A stretch of 64,000 bases of DNA, taken from NCBI GenBank assembly GCA_927443345.1, contig CAKMKJ010000006.1, forward strand, positions 1-64,000, in the 5' to 3' direction. The translations under genes were made by a program, and so were the position numbers. The notes below the pieces were generated by a model, which worked only from the letters and a program-made list of their open reading frames with translations, was not told the DNA's origin and did no database searches. Shown here in pieces: positions 53,644 to 61,740 of the stretch. The stretch comes from an uncultured Anaerolineaceae bacterium. GTDB taxonomy: Bacteria; Chloroflexota; Anaerolineae; Anaerolineales; Anaerolineaceae. The stretch's first letter is position 1. Each line of letters starts with the position of its first letter.

Positions 53644-53679
53644 ACCCCCGCGGTTTAAAAACCGCGGGGGTCTTTTTTA
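53644..53679 (+). terminator. Terminator of fba, CCCCGCGG-family hairpin
   Basis: ACCCCCGCGGTTT (53644-53656) pairs with AAACCGCGGGGGT (53659-53671), then CTTTTTTA. The stem is 13 bp. Confidence 0.9.
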
Positions 53680-54216
53680 TTGCTTTAGCGAATACCTACA
53701 CAAATGCTCCACCGGTTTGAATTTGATCAATCCAATTTCGGTGATTTGCGCTGCGTGCGGATTCGGCAATGACTGACAAACCTCAATTATTTGCGGCACC
53801 AATTCGCTGCGAGTGATCTGCATCGCCAAACCGCAATGCGGAATCCAGTTACCAGGTGCGTAGTATTCCAACCCTGGTGTTGCCTCTGCTTGTATGAAGT
53901 GGTTTTCCAATTCAGAATGGTGTGCAAGCATTTCTTGGGTGACCACCAGTGCCCAAAAGACTGTGCTATCCGCTCCATTAAACAATCCGATGTGTTGAAA
54001 CGAAATCGGAATGGGCCTCTTAGATTGACAAAATTGATAAAGAATTTTTTCAGCTTTACTCGTATTGAGGTCGTCAAAAATCCGCACTGTAATATGGGGG
54101 CGATTTCCAGAAAGGTGCTAATAATCTGCCAAGCCCTTATCGGCTAACTGTAGCCACACTTTTCTGACAATGGTTTCGGTTTTCTGATCAAAACAAAAAC
54201 CAATAGAATAAGGCAT
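53677..54216 (-). pseudogene. 2H phosphoesterase (2'-5' RNA ligase-like), interrupted by an in-frame TAG
   Basis: From ATG 54216, with GGAGGG 4 nt before it, the frame codes 32 residues beginning MPYSIGFCFDQ and then meets TAG at 54120-54118. It continues in the same frame with GNRPHITVRIFDDL and runs to 53677, giving 179 residues if the stop is read through. RPHIT is the first HxT motif of 2H phosphoesterases; the second (NWIPHCGLAM) has Gly in place of Thr. Only one substitution separates it from an open frame. It could be a recent pseudogene, read-through or a base error. Confidence 0.75.
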
Positions 54217-54409
54217 TTTCCCTCCCTAATTAATTACATGAATAATTCAATAAATAGCTGGTTCATTACAACAGTTCGAATCATCAATTTTTGACCAAGA
54301 AACCGAGCATTTGAGAAAATGCTCAGTGTAGATTCTACCTAATCTAATTATCAATTCTTGCGGAAAATCAGTTATACTGAAATGTGGATATTCAGACACG
54401 GAGGTTCTT

Positions 54410-54679
54410 ATGAGCAACATTTTTCATGTTCAAGTTGTCCAGCGAGGTATCATCACCCTACCCAAGGAACTGCGTGAAACCAATCGCATTGAGGAAGGCG
54501 ATTTGCTTACTTTAATCAATCTTGGCGATGGAGTCGTGGTTATGAGTCCGCAACGTTCGCATGTAGAAGAAATTAGTAACAAATTGGCCAAAGAATGGCA
54601 GGAGTCAGGTGAAACTTTGGAATCCATGTTGACAACTTTGCGCGAAGTGCGGGAAGAATATGGCACAAAGAAGTCTTAG
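54410..54679 (+). CDS. AbrB/MazE-type antitoxin
   Basis: An 89-residue protein with a SpoVT-AbrB-like N-terminus (VVQRGIITLPKELRETNRIEEG, then DLLTLINLGDG) and a helical, Glu-rich C-terminus that would bind its toxin. It overlaps the PIN toxin by 20 nt. CGGAGG precedes the ATG. Confidence 0.85.
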   Translation: MSNIFHVQVVQRGIITLPKELRETNRIEEGDLLTLINLGDGVVVMSPQRSHVEEISNKLAKEWQESGETLESMLTTLREVREEYGTKKS

Positions 54680-55112
54680 GGTTTTTGTTGATACAAGCGT
54701 AATTATCGCCGCTGTTCTCTCTCCCTCAGGAGGTGCACGCCAAGTGTTTCTTCTGGGCGAAGCAGGCATTCTGCATCTGATCGTCGGATCCAATGTATTA
54801 CGTGAAGCAGATGAAGTAGTCCGGCGAAAAATTCCTGACTCGCTTCCATTGCTGGCACAATTACTTACGGCTAGTCATATTGAAACATCCAGAAAACCTA
54901 CTGAAAAAGAGAGTAAAACAGCCCAAACCCACGTTTTGTATCTACCAGATGCCCTTGTTTTAGCTGAAGCTATCGCCACCCAACCGGACTGGTTAATAAC
55001 ACATGATAAAGAACATTTTCTTAATCAGCGAAGTAATATGCAATTATCGTTTGCAATTGGAACACCAGGAGATCTCATCCTTGCCATAAAGGCAAATTAT
55101 CGGGATTCATAA
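54660..55112 (+). CDS. PIN-domain toxin
   Basis: A 150-residue PIN-domain protein. The N-terminal acidic residue is in VFVDTSVIIAAVLS, with SGGARQVF next, and the C-terminal acidic cluster LPDALVLAEAI and WLITHDKEHFL completes the active site. It resembles the PIN subgroup annotated as putative toxin component. Translated through the overlap with the antitoxin. The 137 bases after it hold no gene. Confidence 0.85.
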   Translation: MAQRSLRVFVDTSVIIAAVLSPSGGARQVFLLGEAGILHLIVGSNVLREADEVVRRKIPDSLPLLAQLLTASHIETSRKPTEKESKTAQTHVLYLPDALVLAEAIATQPDWLITHDKEHFLNQRSNMQLSFAIGTPGDLILAIKANYRDS

Positions 55113-55249
55113 TTTTCGAAACAAGGTACTTTCGCAAATCTCTGGATGAATCCAATGCAGTTCAAGACTAAAAAATTCGAAGAGTCTTTATCACATCCAT
55201 GTATTTTTTGGCTGACAGAAACGTGGAACCGAGTTTTCCACAGTTCTGA

Positions 55250-56440
55250 TTAATTCAAACCTGCCGCAAATGCTTGACCGAACTCAAAGCAGCGCTCGGC
55301 TGTTTCGCCTTCTGGAGCCCATTTTTGACGCAGCCCTTCGTTGACCACCTCAAACCCTGCTTCATCCAGGCGGGAGGAGATGAGTTTGACGGCTTCTCCG
55401 CTCCAACCGTAGCAGCCAAATGCAGCCGCCTTTTTGTGTTTAAATTTCAAGCCGCGCATCTCTTCCAGGACGGCCGCAACATCGCGTAACATGCCATTAT
55501 TGACAGTGGCTGATCCAATCAGCACAGCTTTGGATTTAAATATCTCGGTCATCAGATCAGTCTTGTCCATCCTGGCCAGGTTGTATAACTTGACCGTCGT
55601 CTCGGGTACAGCGTTGACGATGCCCTTAACGATAATTTCAGCCATCTGGCGGGTTCCATCCCACATGGTGTCGTAAGCGACGGTGATCTGGTCTTCGGCA
55701 TAATTATCTGCCCATTTCAAGTAATGCTCCACGATTTGCAGCGGTTCCTTTCGCCAAATGACGCCGTGGCTTGGACAGATCATATCAATTGGAAGATTTA
55801 AAGCTTTAAGCTCTTTAATCTTTTTGGTCACTGCCGGGCTATAAAGCGTGAGAATATTGGCATAATACTTGAGAGCCTCTTGGTAAAGTTCCCCTTGATC
55901 AATCCGGTCATTGTAAAGACGTTCAGAAGCCAGATGCTGTCCAAACGCATCGTTGCTAAAAAGGATGTTATCGCCGGTTAGATAGGTAAACATGGAATCA
56001 GGCCAATGCAGCATCGGCGCTTCAATAAAAATCAACTCTTTTGACCCCAGACTTAACCGCTCTCCAGTTTTTACAACATGATAATTCCAATCCTGGTGGT
56101 ACTGTCCGCGCAAAGATTTCACACAGTTGGCTGAGCAATAAATCGGTGTATTGGGGATGTGGCGCATTAATTCAGGCAACGCTCCGCTGTGATCCACCTC
56201 GCCGTGATTGATGACAATAAAATCAATTTTTTCGAGCGGAATCTCTTTTTTGAGATTTTTAACAAATTCCTTGTCAAAGGGCGACCAAACCGTGTCAATT
56301 AAAACCGTCTTTTCATCGCGGATTAAAAATGCATTGTAACTGGAGCCTTTGTGCGTTGAAAATTCTTCTCCATGAAATTTGCGTAATTCCCAATCAATTT
56401 TCCCTACCCACTTGCAGTTCGATTTAATCTGGATCGACAT
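55250..56440 (-). CDS. fprA: Flavodiiron protein (FprA type)
   Basis: Reduces O2 to water or NO to N2O in anaerobes, protecting them from both. The 396-residue protein has an N-terminal metallo-beta-lactamase-like diiron domain and a C-terminal flavodoxin domain (about 252-396). Diiron ligands are all present: His79, Glu81 and Asp83 in NHGEVDHSG, then His145 in MLHWPDS, Asp164 in NDAFGQH and His225 in PSHG, matching the Moorella FprA spacing. No rubredoxin is adjacent. AGAGGA precedes the ATG. Confidence 0.95.
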   Translation of the reverse strand: MSIQIKSNCKWVGKIDWELRKFHGEEFSTHKGSSYNAFLIRDEKTVLIDTVWSPFDKEFVKNLKKEIPLEKIDFIVINHGEVDHSGALPELMRHIPNTPIYCSANCVKSLRGQYHQDWNYHVVKTGERLSLGSKELIFIEAPMLHWPDSMFTYLTGDNILFSNDAFGQHLASERLYNDRIDQGELYQEALKYYANILTLYSPAVTKKIKELKALNLPIDMICPSHGVIWRKEPLQIVEHYLKWADNYAEDQITVAYDTMWDGTRQMAEIIVKGIVNAVPETTVKLYNLARMDKTDLMTEIFKSKAVLIGSATVNNGMLRDVAAVLEEMRGLKFKHKKAAAFGCYGWSGEAVKLISSRLDEAGFEVVNEGLRQKWAPEGETAERCFEFGQAFAAGLN

Positions 56441-56570
56441 TTTTTCCTCTGAACAAAAGTTAGATATTTTATCTCCCGCAGGAGTAATTATTAGCTTTTT
56501 GTAAGTAAAATGATTATAGTCTGCATATATAAAAATTTAATCAAAATTAGCTTAAAAATTTAACAAGTAG

Positions 56571-56599
56571 TTGACTTTTAGTAATCAAAGTTGTAACAT
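56571..56599 (+). promoter_or_regulatory. Promoter upstream of the small ORF and liv operon
   Basis: TTGACT (56571-56576) and TAACAT (56594-56599) are 17 bp apart, giving a predicted start near 56606. No other strong promoter was seen between here and livK. Confidence 0.7.
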
Positions 56600-56618
56600 A
56601 TTTGAATACAAACACATT

Positions 56619-56726
56619 ATGATAACTCTACACCTTGTATATATTTACTTTGTCGTTCTCATGCTTGCAACCATTTGGTTTATTACAAGCTTTATTACGG
56701 TTAGGATGGCAAAAAAACAGGGTTAG
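56619..56726 (+). CDS. Putative 35-residue membrane peptide or liv leader peptide
   Basis: ATG 56619 to TAG 56726 codes a 35-residue peptide with one hydrophobic helix (LVYIYFVVLMLATIWFITSF) and a basic tail RMAKKQG, the positive-inside form of a small membrane protein. It has no Shine-Dalgarno. Thirteen of 35 residues are Ile, Leu or Val, so it could also be a leader peptide sensing branched-chain aminoacyl-tRNA for the liv operon, whose first gene follows a terminator. The two readings cannot be separated from sequence. Confidence 0.5.
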   Translation: MITLHLVYIYFVVLMLATIWFITSFITVRMAKKQG

Positions 56727-56750
56727 AAATTTTCAGAAGTTTACCCGAAG

Positions 56751-56780
56751 CCACCTGACCAAAATCAGGTGGTTTTTTTC
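56751..56780 (+). terminator. Terminator between the small ORF and livK
   Basis: CCACCTGA (56751-56758) pairs with TCAGGTGG (56765-56772), followed by TTTTTTTC. It lies 113 nt before livK on the same strand, so it ends the small ORF or attenuates the operon. No other gene lies between 56441 and 56892; the last 110 bases before livK carry a strong AAGGAGG at about 56808 without an obvious ATG after it. Confidence 0.85.
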
Positions 56781-56892
56781 TTCAATAGGAAGAATGGTGA
56801 AAGAATCAAGGAGGTGCAGCAATTATCAAACAAACTCTTTTGATTTTCCTGCAATTTATCAATCAACAAAAATTTACTAAGGAGAAATACAC

Positions 56893-58161
56893 ATGAAAGC
56901 AATGAAGTTTTTAGCAGTTTTTATTGTTTTAGCGATGCTCCTGGCCGCATGCGGTCAAGCAGTCGCAACCGAAGCACCTGCCGCCGCGACAGAAGCCCCT
57001 GCCGCAGCCACTGAAGCCCCTGTGGCTTCCGGTGCCCCTGAAGATGTTTGCGCAGCCGACGAATGGGGTTGCGCCAAGATCGAACCCGGCCAGACAATTA
57101 AAATTGGCATGGGCTCCCCGATGACCGGTGGTGATGCATCCTTTGGTATTGATGCAGAACAATCTGGAAAGCTTGCTGTTGCAGACGCTGAAGATTTCAA
57201 TGGTTTTCAGTTTGAACTCTTGGCTGAAGACGATATGGGTGGCGCTGAAGGTGGTGCAGCTGTCGCAAATAAATTCGTTGCTGATCCCACTCTCGTTGGC
57301 GTTGCCGGCCACCTTTTCTCTGGTGCCAGCTTTGCCGCAGCCCCAATCTACGAAGCAGTTGGTATTCCCATGCTTTCACCATCAGCCACCAATCCTGGTT
57401 TAACCCAGCAGGGTTTCAAGGTCTTCAATCGTGTACCTTTCACCGATGCAGCACAAGGTTCCGCCGCGGCTGAATTCATCTACAATGAACTTGGCATCCG
57501 CAAGATCGCAGTATTGCACGATGGTGAAGATTATGGAAAAGGCCTGGCCGAGATCGTTAAGTCCTCTTTTGAAGGACTCGGCGGTGAAGTTGTAGAATTC
57601 ATGGGCATCACCTCCAAAGAAGCTGATTACACCCCTGTTCTGACAACCATTGCTGCAAAACAACCCGAATTGCTTTACTTCGGTGGCTATACACAAGACG
57701 GAGCTGTCCTCGCTAACCAGATGAAAACAACTGGTTTAGAGAATACCATTTTCTTTGGCTGTGACGGCACATTTGGTACCGACTTCCTCAATCGTGCTGG
57801 CGATAATGCAGAGGGTTCTTACCACGCTACCCCCCGCACACCCCCTGCCACTCCAGAGAAAGATAAATTCGACGCAGATTACAACACTGCCTATGGTGTT
57901 GGACCTGGCGAACTTTCTCCATTCTCATGGAATAGCTATGACTGCGTAACAGTTTTGATCACCAAGGTGAGAGAAGTTGGATTTGTCGGATCTGATGGTG
58001 CTTTGTACATTCCACGTAGTGCTCTGGTTGCTGCTGTCCGTGGATTGACTGACTATGTTGGCATCTCTGGTACATACACTTGTGACGCCACCGGTGAATG
58101 CAATATCCAGGGTCCTCAGTTCCACAAAGTTGAGAACGGTGAGTTTGTCGCCGTCAACTAA
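56893..58161 (+). CDS. livK: Branched-chain amino-acid ABC transporter substrate-binding lipoprotein
   Basis: A 422-residue lipoprotein (lipobox LLAAC) with a low-complexity ATEAPAA repeat linker, followed by a type I periplasmic-binding fold. Recognised blocks are GQTIKIGMGSPMTGGDASFG, VAGHLFSGASFAAAPIYE, GIPMLSPSATNPGLT and VLHDGEDYGKGLAEIVK. It captures Leu, Ile or Val at the cell surface for the permeases encoded downstream. AAGGAGAA precedes the ATG. A very stable hairpin separates it from livH. Confidence 0.92.
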   Translation: MKAMKFLAVFIVLAMLLAACGQAVATEAPAAATEAPAAATEAPVASGAPEDVCAADEWGCAKIEPGQTIKIGMGSPMTGGDASFGIDAEQSGKLAVADAEDFNGFQFELLAEDDMGGAEGGAAVANKFVADPTLVGVAGHLFSGASFAAAPIYEAVGIPMLSPSATNPGLTQQGFKVFNRVPFTDAAQGSAAAEFIYNELGIRKIAVLHDGEDYGKGLAEIVKSSFEGLGGEVVEFMGITSKEADYTPVLTTIAAKQPELLYFGGYTQDGAVLANQMKTTGLENTIFFGCDGTFGTDFLNRAGDNAEGSYHATPRTPPATPEKDKFDADYNTAYGVGPGELSPFSWNSYDCVTVLITKVREVGFVGSDGALYIPRSALVAAVRGLTDYVGISGTYTCDATGECNIQGPQFHKVENGEFVAVN

Positions 58162-58181
58162 TAGAATTATTGCTGATGTAG

Positions 58182-58211
58182 ACGCAGGGAAAGTTCATAC
58201 TTTCCCTGCGT
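58182..58211 (+). other. Intercistronic hairpin between livK and livH
   Basis: ACGCAGGGAAAGT (58182-58194) pairs perfectly over 13 bp with ACTTTCCCTGCGT (58199-58211) around TCAT. No U-tract follows, so it is more likely an RNA-stability or partial-termination element that keeps livK expression above the permeases. Confidence 0.8.
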
Positions 58212-58251
58212 GTTACCTTTAATTTCAACTAACATTCTAGAGGAGTGATGT

Positions 58252-59361
58252 ATGCAATCGAAAGAGACATCCACCCCACAAATCAAAAGAAGTAAGCTGC
58301 CAAAACAAATCCGCCAAGGGTTTGGAATTATTGTATTGTTATTAATATTATGGCGGTTGTATTTGGTTTTTGGTGTCGAGCAGGAATATACTGTAGATAT
58401 ATGGGCCAGGTTATTAATTTCTGGACTGGTCATTGGGGGCGTATATTCACTGATCGCCATTGGTTACACTCTTGTTTACGGTATTCTGCGTATGATCAAC
58501 TTTGCACATGGCGAAGTGATGATGGTCGGTACCTTTGCAGGTTACCTGGTACTTGAAGCTACCAAGTCAATCACGGTGCCAACACCGGATAATTCGCTGT
58601 TAAGTTTTTCTAATGCATATCCTATTATTTCTGTCATTCTGGCTTTTGCAATTGGTATGCTTATAGCTGCAACAACCGGCTATTTCCTTGAAAAAATTGC
58701 TTATCGTCCACTTCGAAAAGCACCGAGGTTAATCCCATTAATCAGTGCAATTGGGGCTTCTATCTTTTTGCAAAACTTTGCCCAACTTCTTTTCAGTCCT
58801 CAAACGCGTGATTATGTAAATCCAGATATCATCAGCCGCGGAGCAGGATGGACGATGATGATCAATGACTCTAAGGTAATCCTGCCTTACACCGGAGTGC
58901 TCACGTTTGTTCTATCGATCCTCTTAATGATCGGTTTGTATACCATGATCAAAAAGACAAAACTTGGCAAAGCCATGCGTTCTGTTGCCATGGACAAGCA
59001 AACCGCGGCTTTGATGGGTATCGATGTGAATGTGATCATTAGCAGAACTTTCATTATCAGTGGTGCCCTCGCCGGTGCTGCCGGCGTTATGTGGGGGCTT
59101 CATAACGGGCTTGTTTACTACTTTGTTGGTTTCCTGCCGGGTATTAAAGCATTTACTGCTGCGGTGATGGGGGGTATCGGCAACATTCCCGGAGCCATGC
59201 TAGGTGGTATGTTACTTGGGTTAATGGAATCTCTAGGGCCGACTGCTCTTGGTATCAGTTACCAGCTTAAGGATGTCATCTCTTTTGTGATCTTGATTGT
59301 GATATTGATCTTTAGACCAAATGGCATACTGGGTGAAGCCCTCTCGGAGGAAAAAGTATGA
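58252..59361 (+). CDS. livH: Branched-chain amino-acid ABC transporter permease
   Basis: A 369-residue inner-membrane permease with about eight helices plus an N-terminal one. LivH blocks are LLISGLVIGGVYSLIAIGYTLVYG with MINFAHGEVMM, the coupling-helix segment and the late FTAAVMGGIGNIPGAMLGG. It forms the channel with LivM. It overlaps livM by 4 nt (ATGA). GAGGAG precedes the ATG. Confidence 0.95.
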   Translation: MQSKETSTPQIKRSKLPKQIRQGFGIIVLLLILWRLYLVFGVEQEYTVDIWARLLISGLVIGGVYSLIAIGYTLVYGILRMINFAHGEVMMVGTFAGYLVLEATKSITVPTPDNSLLSFSNAYPIISVILAFAIGMLIAATTGYFLEKIAYRPLRKAPRLIPLISAIGASIFLQNFAQLLFSPQTRDYVNPDIISRGAGWTMMINDSKVILPYTGVLTFVLSILLMIGLYTMIKKTKLGKAMRSVAMDKQTAALMGIDVNVIISRTFIISGALAGAAGVMWGLHNGLVYYFVGFLPGIKAFTAAVMGGIGNIPGAMLGGMLLGLMESLGPTALGISYQLKDVISFVILIVILIFRPNGILGEALSEEKV

Positions 59362-60923
59362 ACAGGCAAGAATTTCAGAAATTTTCGCAACATGGTCTTG
59401 TGTTCGCCATAATCATGATATTTCTGGTGCTGGTCGATTTTCAGACCATGTTCGCCACTGTCATTAGCAAGATCTTAGGGACGAACGTACTTCGCGGTGG
59501 TCTTCCGGAAGTCCAGTATATGGTGATTTTCCTGGTCTTATATAGTCTCTGGATGGGTTGGTTCATCTCCAGAAAAGAAGAAAATAAGTCCAGGCGAATA
59601 ATTATGACCTTGGTGGCAAGTCTTACCGCTGGCGTAGTTGTTGGATTGTTTGGGCTTATCTTGAACAGTCTGATTCAATCAGGCACAGATGTAAGACGCT
59701 ACCTGGCTGCTCTTTCACCTGAAAGCATGAAATTATTCCTCCTCAACCTGGATGGCTTAGGTCCTCTCGCGCTTCTTGGAGTGTTTACCGTTTCAGGTTT
59801 ATTGGGCGGTGTCCTTTCAATTATCCTGCAATCACCATCGGTTGGTAAATGGCCAAAAACAATAAAAACAGGTATCAGTTCCACTTGGCAAAAATTTACT
59901 GGCTCATTACCACCCTTCATAAGAAAAAACGCCAAATATCTAGCATACCTTGTATTAGGAATTGTGATTATTGTGCTCCCCACCCGTTGGGGTTCGTACA
60001 ATAATTTTGTTACAGGGCTGGTGGGTTTATACATAATTTTGGGTATTGGCCTTAACATCATCGTGGGCCTTTCAGGGCAACTGGTTTTAGGTTTTGCAGC
60101 ATTCTTTGCCATGGGCGCATACAGTATGGCACTTTTGAACGCACCACTGCCGCACGGCCTGATGTGGGGTTTCTGGCCGGCCTTGTTAGTTGGTGTTTTG
60201 ATGGCAGTTGTTGCTGCTATTCTACTCGGCCTGCCTATGATGAGGCTGCGCGGAGATTACCTGGCTATTGTGACACTTGGATTTGGTGAGATTATCCGCA
60301 TTTTGCTTAAGAGTGACCTGCTATCGGACTTTTCCGGCGGTCCCCGTGGCATCCAGGATATAAAAGGGCCGACGATCTTTGGACTTCCTTTCAATAATGA
60401 TGTTCAATTTACTTATTTGATCATTGCGGGAGTCATACTAGCAATATTTGTTTACAATAGGCTGGAGAACTCAAGAACCGGACGTGCCTGGTTGGCAATA
60501 AAAGAAGATGCGATTGCTGCCAGAGCTACTGGTATCAATGTTCAGCGTAATAAACTGCTGGCACTATGCATTGGGGCAGCATTTGCAGGTTTAGCAGGAG
60601 CTTTTTTTGCTGCCAGAAACCAATTCACCGGTCCCAATGACCATACACTAATGGTTTCGATCAATATTCTCAGTATTGTAATCGTAGGCGGAATGAACAG
60701 TATTCCCGGTATCATCCTTGGTGCTTTCACTTTGAAAGGCTTGCCAGAAATATTACGGGAGATGGAAAATTACCGGTTGCTGGTTTTTGGCGGTCTGTTG
60801 GTTTTCATGATGATCGCCCGGCCTGAAGGCCTCTGGCCTGCTAAGCGCCCACAATTAGAGAAGAAGATAAAACCTGATACCAGGGATGGGGATACACCTG
60901 GCAAAGGAGACAAAAATGAATGA
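59358..60923 (+). CDS. livM: Branched-chain amino-acid ABC transporter permease, N-terminally extended
   Basis: A 521-residue permease. The last 320 residues match LivM (GLNIIVGLSGQLVLGFAAFF, RLRGDYLAIVTLGFGEIIRI, SRTGRAWLAIKEDAIAARA and VGGMNSIPG). The first 190 residues are an extension with about four extra hydrophobic segments and charged loops that standard LivM proteins of about 300-420 residues lack. The extension could hold an extra regulatory or assembly domain. It overlaps livH and livG at its ends. Confidence 0.92.
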   Translation: MNRQEFQKFSQHGLVFAIIMIFLVLVDFQTMFATVISKILGTNVLRGGLPEVQYMVIFLVLYSLWMGWFISRKEENKSRRIIMTLVASLTAGVVVGLFGLILNSLIQSGTDVRRYLAALSPESMKLFLLNLDGLGPLALLGVFTVSGLLGGVLSIILQSPSVGKWPKTIKTGISSTWQKFTGSLPPFIRKNAKYLAYLVLGIVIIVLPTRWGSYNNFVTGLVGLYIILGIGLNIIVGLSGQLVLGFAAFFAMGAYSMALLNAPLPHGLMWGFWPALLVGVLMAVVAAILLGLPMMRLRGDYLAIVTLGFGEIIRILLKSDLLSDFSGGPRGIQDIKGPTIFGLPFNNDVQFTYLIIAGVILAIFVYNRLENSRTGRAWLAIKEDAIAARATGINVQRNKLLALCIGAAFAGLAGAFFAARNQFTGPNDHTLMVSINILSIVIVGGMNSIPGIILGAFTLKGLPEILREMENYRLLVFGGLLVFMMIARPEGLWPAKRPQLEKKIKPDTRDGDTPGKGDKNE

Positions 60924-61740
60924 GATTGCGATAAAGGTTGATCAGGTTAGCAAGATATTCGGCGGTCTGACTGCCGTCAATCAAGTGAACCTTGAAATTC
61001 CACAGAAAACTATTTACAGCATAATTGGTCCTAATGGTGCTGGCAAGACGACATTATTTAATTGTATTTCGGGGTTCTATGTTCCCGAAAAAGGGAAGAT
61101 CCTTTATTTTGGACAAGAAATACAAGGTCTCTCCACAGATTTGATCGCATCCGTTGGTATCTCTAGAACATACCAAAACATCCGGTTGTTTAGCAACTTA
61201 ACTGCGCTCGAAAATATAATGATCGGGTTACATCCCAAATTTCGCTCCAACTGGGTCGACGCTATCGTTCATTCTCCCCGTTACTTACGGGAAGATAAAG
61301 AAACCAAGCAAGAAGCCATCCGTTTACTTAATTTTGTCGGGTTGGCTGGTTATGGCGATTACCTGGCGTTTAATCTTCCATATGGTGTTCAACGTCGCCT
61401 TGAAATTGGACGCGCTTTAGCAAATCAACCCAGGATTCTGCTGCTCGATGAACCCACCGCGGGTATGAACATGCAAGAAACTCAATCAACGACAGAATTC
61501 ATAAAAAAGTTGCGCGATGACCTTGGCATTACCATCATCCTGATTGAGCATGATATGCAAGTTGTGATGGGAATATCCGACCGGATCAGTGTTCTGGATT
61601 ATGGCACAAAGATTGCCGAAGGAAATGCGGCAGAGGTTCAATCCAACCCGAAAGTAATCGAAGCATACCTTGGACCTGGCGGAGCAGCGCTGGCAGAGAA
61701 ATTTCAGAAGCAAAGGCGGAGCAATGTTAAAAGTCACTGA
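60916..61740 (+). CDS. livG: Branched-chain amino-acid ABC transporter ATP-binding protein
   Basis: A 275-residue ATPase. ATG 60916 fits AAAGGAG upstream better than the earlier in-frame codon. Motifs are GPNGAGKTTLFNCISGF (Walker A), LPYGVQRRLEIGRAL (signature) and ILLLDEPTAGMN (Walker B). It overlaps livM by 8 nt and livF by 17 nt, so the operon is tightly coupled. Confidence 0.96.
   Translation: MNEIAIKVDQVSKIFGGLTAVNQVNLEIPQKTIYSIIGPNGAGKTTLFNCISGFYVPEKGKILYFGQEIQGLSTDLIASVGISRTYQNIRLFSNLTALENIMIGLHPKFRSNWVDAIVHSPRYLREDKETKQEAIRLLNFVGLAGYGDYLAFNLPYGVQRRLEIGRALANQPRILLLDEPTAGMNMQETQSTTEFIKKLRDDLGITIILIEHDMQVVMGISDRISVLDYGTKIAEGNAAEVQSNPKVIEAYLGPGGAALAEKFQKQRRSNVKSH

Noticed and set aside
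56635-56880. 81-codon frame before livK
   Set aside because: It reads through the terminator at 56751-56780; the 35-codon frame beginning at 56619 is the better candidate.
56830-56895. Frame starting at ATT after AAGGAGG and ending in an ATGA overlap with livK
   Set aside because: ATT starts are very rare and a GTG-start reading of the same site gives only nine codons. The strong Shine-Dalgarno is left unexplained.
56959-57030. ATEAPAA repeat as a variable tandem repeat of livK
   Set aside because: It encodes a lipoprotein linker of a kind common in this window; only three imperfect copies are seen.
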